The notes beneath the pieces were generated by a model, which worked only from the letters and a program-made list of their open reading frames with translations, was not told the DNA's origin and searched no databases. From assembly GCF_050624435.1 (NCBI RefSeq), contig NC_134541.1:106758277-106822276 (forward strand): a stretch of DNA of 64,000 nt, written 5' to 3'. This stretch comes from Tenrec ecaudatus. Taxonomy: Eukaryota > Chordata > Mammalia > Afrosoricida > Tenrecidae. A program made the position numbers and the translations under genes. This document shows positions 56,940 through 64,000 of the stretch, one piece after another. Position 1 is the stretch's first letter, and the number at the start of each line of letters is the position of its first letter.

Positions 56940-57290
56940 AACTCACTCTCATCTATTTGATTCTGACTTGTGGCCCTATAGGACCAGACAGAACTGCCCT
57001 GATGGGTTTCCAAGACTGTAACTCTTTTTTATAATAAATCATTTTATTGCAGATGCTTATATCTCTTATTACAATCCATACATAAATTGTCTCGAGCCCA
57101 TTTGTGCATACGTTGCCACCATCTTTGCCAAAACATTTTCTTCCTACTTGAGCCCTTGGTATCAGCGCCTCTTTTGTCCCCTCCCTCCCCCAAGACTGTG
57201 ACTCTTGACAGGAGGAGAGTTACACATATTTCTTCAATGGAGTGGCTTGCGGATTCGAACTGCTGACTTTGTGATTAATTAGCAGCCTGT
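56940..57290 (-). mobile_element. AfroSINE split by an L1-type 3' end
   Basis: Halves at 56,940-57,026 and 57,190-57,290, with CCAAGACTGTAACTCTT and CCAAGACTGTGACTCTT at the joins. Confidence 0.88.
57027..57189 (-). mobile_element. L1-type 3' end, 163 bp, inside an AfroSINE
   Basis: Poly-T start, ATCATTTTATTGCAGATGC, then CCTTGGTATCAGCGCC; severely 5'-truncated. Confidence 0.9.
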
Positions 57291-57299
57291 TGCTTCACT

Positions 57300-57640
57300 C
57301 GCTTTGCCTCCAGGACTCAGAAGAGTGTAATCCCTGGAAGAAGACATCGTGCTTGGTGAAGCGGAAGGGCAACGGGGAAGAAGCGCTTCCAGGAGATGGA
57401 CTGGCACAGCGGCTGCAGCTGCGGGGCTCAAATGCAACAAGGACCGTGAGCAGGGGGCAGCCAGGCAGCGTCTCCTTCCGCTGCACATCAATAGCACAGG
57501 TCTTCGGGGGCTGTAAATCTTTCCAGAGGTGCACAGCCTCATCCTTCCTTCTCTGTGGGAGTGCCTGGTGGACTTGAGCTAGCAATTCTTTGGTCAGAAG
57601 CACAGGACTGAATCCATGGCGGCGTCACCAGGCCTTCTGC
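57300..57640 (+). mobile_element. RTE-type 3' end, then inverted AfroSINE piece
   Basis: RTE to about 57,495 (ACATCGTGCTTGGTGAAGCG, TGGCACAGCGGCTGCAGC); 57,497-57,640 resembles an inverted SINE (GGCTGTAAATCTTTCCAGAG). Confidence 0.72.
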
Positions 57641-57974
57641 AGACACCAACGGGGGCCCTCCGTGAATGTTTTTTTCTGTGAATGAGAAAGGGAGTCGTGT
57701 CGACACCTGGGCCTCCACACTTCACGCTGTGGCTCAGCTCACGGCTTCTTCCTATACAAGGAGCATAAGGTGTATTGTGGCTAAAAAGAAAGAAAGAAAA
57801 CTCGTGTTTTCCATAAAAAATCTACCACACAGTTTAGGTTTCAGTCCAACAGTTTCCACTCAAGTGACTCAGTGACCTTGGTTACAGGATTCACAACCCA
57901 GGGACGGGCTCATTCTTTACATTCTTGATCCCTGTCCCTGTGTCTGGCATCCCTGCTGTGAAGTGTTCATCTCA

Positions 57975-58023
<49 letters not shown>

Positions 58024-58084
58024 ATAAGGTCCGTACTGTTCAGTTGCTTTTTCCCCCAACATTTCATTGTGTATTGGGTTTGGT
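57641..58084. other. No gene; (CA)n at 57,976-58,021
   Basis: About 23 CA units; the rest is unassigned. Confidence 0.6.
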
Positions 58085-58335
58085 CCACCCCGTTTCATCT
58101 TAATTTTACAGTCGAGGAAGCAAAAACACAGAGAAGCTGAGGGGCTGGACAAGGTCACACAGCTGGTGGCTGTGCTGTTCAGTGCGCACCTGCAGTGAGC
58201 GGCCCGGGCTGGGCTATTCCTACGCCCTTTGGAGAGGAGGATACAGAAGCACAGAAAGGCTAAGTAACTGGCCTAAGGTCACACAGCTCGTAAGCTGGAC
58301 CTTGAACCCAGGACTCTCTGGTCCTACAGGCCCTC
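58085..58335 (+). mobile_element. Two MIR elements
   Basis: 58,085-58,180 (GGACAAGGTCACACAGCTGG) and 58,228-58,335 (CTAAGTAACTGGCCTAAGGT, TTGAACCCAGGACTCTCTGG). Confidence 0.88.
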
Positions 58336-58386
58336 CCTGGGGCTGCAGCGGAAAGGCCTGGAAGATGTGATTCGCTACTGGCTGTA

Positions 58387-58605
58387 AGGAGCCCTCATGG
58401 TGTCATGGTTACAAGTTGGGCTGCTGACCACAAGCTCATCAGTTCAAAACCACCAGCCACCTGGCCGGAGAAAGACAAGGCTTTCTACTCTGGTAAAGAG
58501 TTACAGTCTCAGAAACCCATGAGGAGAGGACAGGTCTAGCCTGTCCTGTAGTGTCCTTATGAGTCGGCATCTACTTGAGGTCAGTGAGTTTCCTTTGGGT
58601 GTCAG
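58387..58605 (+). mobile_element. AfroSINE, full length
   Basis: AGGAGCCCTCATGGTGTCATGG to CTTGAGGTCAGTGAGTTTCC. Confidence 0.9.
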
Positions 58606-58672
58606 TTTGATCGATAGGAGCCCTGGCCCCAGGCAGAGTAGGAACCAAAAGGACGGGCTGGTTTGATGGGAA

Positions 58673-58735
<63 letters not shown>
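58673..58735. repeat. (GT)n microsatellite
   Basis: About 30 GT units with a single AT interruption. Confidence 0.97.
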
Positions 58736-59007
58736 GAGTCCTGAGAGGCAGGATCTTCCCATCTACCCTGCTGCAATGGCCCAGCCAATGCTGGCTTGTA
58801 AGATGGGCTTTGAGAATCCTCTGGAAATCGCCCCACCCCCGGCCGAATCTCTTTCCTGCGGATGAGAGGAAATTCACCCATTCTCAGTGCTTTTCTCTGA
58901 TACAACACTGGGCCCAGTCCGACTGCAGACAGCCTGAGAAGGCATCCTGCCGGCAAATGTCCTCATATTGATGACTCAGTGTGACCCTACTGAGCAGATG
59001 GGGACAG

Positions 59008-59030
59008 CGGGGGGGGGGGGGGGGGGGGAG
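59008..59030. repeat. Poly-G run
   Basis: About 20 consecutive G. Confidence 0.95.
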
Positions 59031-59192
59031 CGAGAAGGTGCTGGGTACCCTTGCGGAGCAGAATCTTAGTGAGGATACAGTGCCTCTCCGTCTGGGTCTT
59101 TTGTGGGGACGGTTGGATTTCTTGTCAGCAAGCTGCTCTGGGGATGGGTCCGTGTGTGGCGGGACCGAGTAATCTTCCATTCCCGGCTAGAT

Positions 59193-59535
59193 CCAGGAGC
59201 CCTGGTGGTGTGGCGGTTAAGCGCCCGCTGCTAACGAAAAGGTGGGTGGTTCGTGTCCTACCACCTGCCCTTCAGGGGAAAGACAGCACCCTTGGTTTTT
59301 CTTGGAGGTGGGCACTTGATGATTTCTGTATTTTGTGTTGTTTTGTTGTCGGGGTTTGGTTGTGTTTTTTAGATTAATGTGGAGGACAAACAAGATGTTG
59401 ATAAAATGCCCCGTGTCCGGCATCCTCCTGTAAAGTCAAGTCTCCCATGAACAGTTACAGTCTTGGAAACCCGCAGGGCCAATCCTGCTCTGTCCTCCAG
59501 GGTTGCTATGAATCAGAATAGACTTTGGGTTTGGG
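59193..59535 (+). mobile_element. AfroSINE with a ~145-bp internal insert
   Basis: Head 59,193-59,292 (GGAGCCCTGGTGGTGTGGCGG) and tail 59,438-59,535 (AACAGTTACAGTCTTGGAAA). The T-rich insert between is unidentified. Confidence 0.8.
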
Positions 59536-59735
59536 GGTCTGGGGACCCCGGCCAGTGACATGGCCTGCTCAGGGGTACTGATGTGTGCCAGTGCCCAGTG
59601 GAGTCACTCAGGCCAGCAGCCAGCCCAGGAGACGGTCACTCTTAGGCCTTTTTCCACGGAAGGGAACTGAGGCCCTGCAGGTGTAGTGGTGAGTTGTGCT
59701 AGTCCCCAGGCCAGCCTGCTACAGTGCCCCATCCC

Positions 59736-59795
59736 ACAGACACCCCCCCCCCCCGCAGCCACCACCACCACCACCACCACCACCACCACTACCAC
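59736..59795. repeat. Poly-C and (CCA)n tract
   Basis: About 14 C, then about 10 CCA units. Confidence 0.95.
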
Positions 59796-60514
59796 TCCCA
59801 GCTCCACTTCACAAGTTCAGGCAACTGACTCAGAGGGCCTGTCCCAGGGGAGCTGAGGACTATCAGTTTGGGGAGGAATTTGGGTCGGACTCTGGCAGCT
59901 GGCTGAGAGCTGACATGGGCCGTACATGTGCACGTGTGCACACACGTGTGTAATGCATGTCTCTGGGCGGGCAGAACTGGAGAGCTGGGATTTTCAGGGT
60001 GCCCCAGAGCCCTCCTCCGCCAAGTGACTCACCCCAATCCAGCTCCGGGCCAGGGGAGTGGTTTGCTCTCCTCTGGGTCTGTTAGCCCCACAGAGGTGGC
60101 CCTGCAAGTCCTCTAGTCCCTAGCCCCCAGCTGCCCTCTGGCCCCAGAGGCGGTCCCCTCCCTGCAGCTGGGGCAGGAGGCAGAGGGCTCAGTCAGCCCC
60201 TCCTGCTTCCTCAGCTGCTGGACTCTGCTCAGAGCCTTAGCCAGTGAATCGGTTGAAACAAGCCCAGTACTGTTCTCCCCAGCCCAAGAGAGAGGGGTGT
60301 GTGGACGGGGTGGCCTGTTCCTTACGGGCCGAGATCCAGAACCTTATCCTTCCCAGGCGGAGGCCAGGCCCATCCTCCTTGTGCACAGCCAGGCTCCAAC
60401 GGTCTGGGGAGTGCTGAAAATCACAAGTCCCAGGCTCCATCCTTCAGAGACGATGGTTTGGTGGGGCTCTGGAATTTGTCTTTTAACACACATCTACACC
60501 TGGGCCTCTTCCCA
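59796..60514. other. No gene recognised
   Basis: GC-rich intergenic DNA. Confidence 0.4.
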
Positions 60515-60738
60515 GAGCATGTTATCAAGAGGGGCCCGTCCCTGGAAAAGGATGTCATGTGTGGGAAAGTAGAGGGGCGGTGGAAAAGAGGAAGGTCCTC
60601 AACAAGATGGATTGGCTTAGAGACTGCAGCAACAGACTCCGGGCAGGGTGGGCACAGGACAGGGCAGTGTTTCCTTCTGTTGGGCTTGGGGTCGCTGTGA
60701 GTCAGAATCAACTCGGCTGATGGCACCTGACAACACCC
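60515..60738 (+). mobile_element. RTE-type 3' end, well preserved
   Basis: CCCGTCCCTGGAAAAGGATG, GGGTCGCTGTGAGTCAGAAT and CTGATGGCACCTGACAACAC. Confidence 0.88.
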
Positions 60739-62049
60739 TGGCCACCCTGAGAAACCATGTAGGGCAGACCCAGGCCTAGCCGGCCTAGACCCTGGACTTC
60801 AGGTTGGAGCCCTAAGGAGGTTGGCCTCCTGGCTGTGTGACCTGGGCAGGTGGGCTTGACCTCTCTGAACCCTACTCTCCCCCATCTGCAAAACAGGGAT
60901 CAGCCAGGTAGCAGGGTGTGTGCGAGTCTAGTGTGGAGCTCTCCTGGACCGCCCCTCTATGGGGACAGACAGAGGGGGGCTGCTGGCCCATCTTCACCCC
61001 GTGTTTTGCAACGTTTATTTACTTTGCTTGCAGGACAATGAGAAGGATGGAAAATTGTGCTGGCCCTCCAGCCCAGATGGGCTGACTCACCCCCAGCCTG
61101 GGGCTGGGCCCCCACCCCCTCTGTGGGGCCAGAAGTGGGGGTGCTGGGCTTGGCAGCAGGGACTGGAGAGGGTCCTCAGTGAATCATCAGCTCTGAATCA
61201 CCCCCAGAAAATGTGCTTGGGGACCGCCCACCTGGGCCACCTGCCCAAAGCCCTGCCCCAGGGAGCCGCTGCTCAGATTCCCCCCTGCTGGTGCCACTTG
61301 GCTGCAGGTGTTCCCTCCCCACCCTACCCCCACTCCCCACCCCCTGCCAAGTTGTGCTTGTTGTCAAAATATTGAAAAGTCACCATGATCCTCTGCCCTA
61401 GGCCCTGCCCCAGGACCCAGCCACACAGGGGTTCAGCCCAGCTCTGCAGGGGGAGTCCTCTGCCCTGCTGGCAGCCACCCAGCCCCGCTGGCAGGTCCAG
61501 GCCTCTGGGATTTCAGACACCTCATTGCCAACCCTAGGCAGCTTCCAGAACAACCTGCTATACATTGATGGACACCTCATTTTGAACCTGGCCCTGGGCC
61601 TCTTGGAGGTGAACTGTCCACCAGGGCAGAGCAAGGAGGTGGGTGGGGCTGGACAGGCTCTGCCAGGCCTGGGATCAGGGCAGGCTGCCTAGCCCCACCC
61701 CAAAACTCCCGAAGCTGCTTCCTCCTCCCACCCCACCCCGCAGGCCCCGCCAGGGCTCATGCTGCCCAGACCTGAGAGGCTGCATTTCTGGGCCAGGGTG
61801 TGACCTGACCCAGGGAGGGTCTCGGTCAAGAGCTTGGGGCCTGCTCCCTCTGGAGCGCTGGGCCCTGTGAGACCACCAGGCCAGACCAAAAGTCAACCAG
61901 AACCACCGTCAGCCCCACCTCCCTCATCTCCCTGCTGTGTGACTCTGAGCAAGTGTCTGAGCTCCTTGGAGCCTTAGTCTTCCCATCTCCAGAACAGGGA
62001 CCATAGGGCCCTAGGCCCACGGGGATTTTGCTTTCCTTCCTATTTTTTA
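60739..62049. other. No gene; two MIR-like pieces
   Basis: 60,832-60,905 (GCTGTGTGACCTGGGCAGGT) and 61,932-62,005 (GCTGTGTGACTCTGAGCAAG); otherwise GC-rich, unassigned. No exon of a divergent neighbour was recognised. Confidence 0.5.
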
Positions 62050-62163
62050 TTTTTATTGCTTTTATTGTGGAAAAAACGCATGCTAATTCGATCATTTCTG
62101 CGTGCAAAATTCAGTGACATTGACTGTGTTTTTCAAGTGACTCAACCATTCTCGCTTGACCTG
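62050..62163 (-). mobile_element. L1M 3' fragment, inverted
   Basis: TTATTGTGGAAAAAACGCAT and AAATTCAGTGACATTGAC. Confidence 0.65.
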
Positions 62164-62164
62164 T

Positions 62165-62612
62165 CAAACTCACTGCCATCGATGCCGACTCGTAGCGACC
62201 CGATGGGACAGGGTAGAACTGGCCCCATGGGTTTCTGAGCTCTTCATGGGAGTAAAAAGCCTCATCTTTCTGCCACAGATCGCTGCTGGATGTGAACTGC
62301 TGACCTCGTGAACCTCTTCCAAATCATTCCACCACCCTGAACAGAAACACAGTGCTCCCCAAGCAAAAGTTTGCCCTGCCCCCTCCCGCTGACCCATGCT
62401 GACCACTGCTAAGGTGTCAGTCCTTTTACTCAGCACAGTGTTTTGAAGGTTCAGCCGCGCTGTGACATTCGTCCCCACCAAACTCCCTGCCTCCCGGTGG
62501 ATCCTGAATCGCAGCCACCCGATGGGGTAGGGTGCACATGTCCCTGTGGGTTTCCGAGGCTGTAAATCTTTACAGGAGTAGAACATGGTTCTGACCTTGG
62601 CGGTTAGCCACC
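62165..62612 (-). mobile_element. Two inverted AfroSINEs
   Basis: 62,165-62,315 (ACTCACTGCCATCGATGCCG) and 62,475-62,612 (GGTTTCCGAGGCTGTAAATC). Confidence 0.83.
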
Positions 62613-62792
62613 CAAGGGCATCCCCCACACTGGGCCACGGGGGCTCAGGACTTCCTTTCTCCGAGACCGAGCACCACTCCGTTGGGTGCACAGGCAGACC
62701 TTGGGGATACGGCGTTCCAGATGGCAAAACGCAGTCAAGCCTTTCCTGGCTCCTCCGGGCGTATGCGGGTTACGCTGACTCTGCTGGTGAGT

Positions 62793-63300
62793 ACTGTCCA
62801 GTCCATCCAGGCCCATCTTGCCCCAGTGCACAGCAGAAGGAAGCACCGCCCAGCCCCAGCCCGCCCTCACGTCGCTGTGATGTTGGAGCCCGAGCTGCGG
62901 CCACCGCACCCATCGTCTGGTGGAGGGCCTTGCTGGTCTTCTCTGCAGTCTTGCTGCCATTGTCCTCATTGTTAGGTGGCACGGAGTGACAGAGCACAAC
63001 CCTGCCCAGCCCTGCACCCTCCTCTCCATCGCTCTTCTGTGCGGGCAGCCCCGGTGTCTGTCCATCCTGTGGAAGGCCGTCCTCTTTTTGGCTGCCCTCG
63101 ACTTCTCTCCCGACGACACGATAACATGTCCGAAGTACATGAGATGGAGGCTGGCCATCCTGGCCTCTCAGGAGCCCTTGGGCTGCATTTCTCCGGAGAC
63201 GGACCTGTTTGTCCTTTCAGCGGTCCATGGTGTTTTCGATATTTCTTACCAGCACCATAATTTAAATGCATCGATTCTCCTTCCGGCTTCCGTAGCACCA
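62793..63300 (-). mobile_element. Two inverted RTE-type 3' ends
   Basis: 62,793-62,950 diverged and 62,955-63,300 clearer (ATTGTTAGGTGGCACGGAGT, ATGTCCGAAGTACATGAGAT). Confidence 0.8.
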
Positions 63301-63377
63301 TTGATCGAGCACCTGCTATATGCCACCTGCTGTCAGAGTGCTTGGATGGGGGAACCAGCACTCTGTTCCCAGCTCTC

Positions 63378-63580
63378 ATGAGGAACCCTGGTTGCATAGC
63401 GGACTGCACGTTGGACTAATCACAAGGTTAGCAGTTTGAAACCACCAGCTGCTCTGAAGCTTTCTACTTCCATAAAGAGTTACAGCCTCAGAAATTCACA
63501 GGGGAAGTTCTACCCTGTCCTACAGGGTCACCATGAGTCAGAATTGACTCGATGGCAGAGAGTTGGGTTTGGTCATGAGT
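63378..63580 (+). mobile_element. AfroSINE, full length
   Basis: GAGGAACCCTGGTTGCATAGC to GACTCGATGGCAGAGAGTTGG. Confidence 0.9.
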
Positions 63581-63639
63581 TAGGACAGACATGCATCTCA
63601 GGGCCCAAAGTTAAAGGGTGTGATTTGATGGGTTTTCCT

Positions 63640-63875
63640 TGTGTCGCTTTTGATGGTGGTGTAGATGAAAATGTGCAGACAAAACTCACTTCCCACCCAC
63701 AGTTCATACACACTCTGCTGCCTGACCCTCGGGGGGAGATCTCTTCAAGGAGCAGTCCTCCTCCTCCTCCTCCTCCTCCTCCTCCTCCTCCTCCTCCTCC
63801 TCCCTGGGGTCCAAGGTTTGTTTTAGGGGCAAATGCTGCCCTTTTGCTACCAGGAGGGTGGCTGTTAGGGGAAGC
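63640..63875 (+). mobile_element. Old unclassified repeat, second copy
   Basis: AAAACTCACTTCCCACCCAC and TTAGGGGCAAATGCTGCC parallel 50,750 and 50,900. A (CCT)n tract at 63,755-63,805 lies inside. Confidence 0.55.
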
Positions 63876-64000
63876 AGGCTCCGCACTGGCGTGGCCGGTT
63901 CACGAGACAGTGGAATGCCCTCTGGCAGATGTGCCCCTCGGTGGATCCCCCCCACCCCGATTGAGATGATGAGTGGGTGCAGATCTCACTCCCCATTTTC

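Noticed and set aside
53771..64000. Divergent neighbour gene expected upstream of SEC14L5 (PPL in human)
   Set aside because: No exon with recognisable plakin sequence or splice pairing was seen; it probably lies beyond the window.

Overview
This window is mammalian genomic DNA from an afrothere, most likely a tenrec such as Echinops telfairi. Two repeat families carry that inference. The window holds dozens of copies of the tRNA-derived AfroSINE and of RTE-type 3' ends, both typical of Afrotheria. It also holds hAT elements of the SPIN type, which among afrotheres have been reported from tenrec. Old MIR and L1M fragments fit a placental mammal. The species call is inference; membership of Afrotheria is well supported.

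Only one functional gene is visible: the 5' end of SEC14L5, on the minus strand. A CpG-rich promoter and non-coding exon 1 lie near 53.17-53.5 kb. Exon 2 with the start codon is at 52,232-52,294, exon 3 at 31,013-31,162 and exon 4 at 30,417-30,548. Together they encode the first 115 residues, the first part of the PRELI/MSF1 domain. Intron 2 is about 21 kb. A 200-base run of N (30,199-30,398) follows exon 4. I could not find any later exon between that gap and position 1, so intron 4 is either very long or an exon is hidden in the gap.

Positions 1-30,198 are then intronic or unresolved, and 53.5-64 kb is upstream intergenic DNA. Both are dominated by repeats: AfroSINEs in both orientations, a second SINE type, RTE 3' ends (two with recognisable reverse transcriptase), L1-type 3' ends, minisatellites and microsatellites. 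One processed pseudogene, of HMGN1, sits at 48.03-49.30 kb inside a SINE.

The most informative structures are nested insertions whose target-site duplications can be read directly, a 24-bp minisatellite that appears to have grown from an internal piece of its host SINE, complete SPIN elements, a 1.3-kb TG-rich minisatellite, a GGGGCT array with G-quadruplex potential, and several repeat-free AT-rich blocks that may be conserved regulatory elements. Most long open frames here come from simple repeats or transposon tails and are not genes. I saw no previously undescribed protein system.
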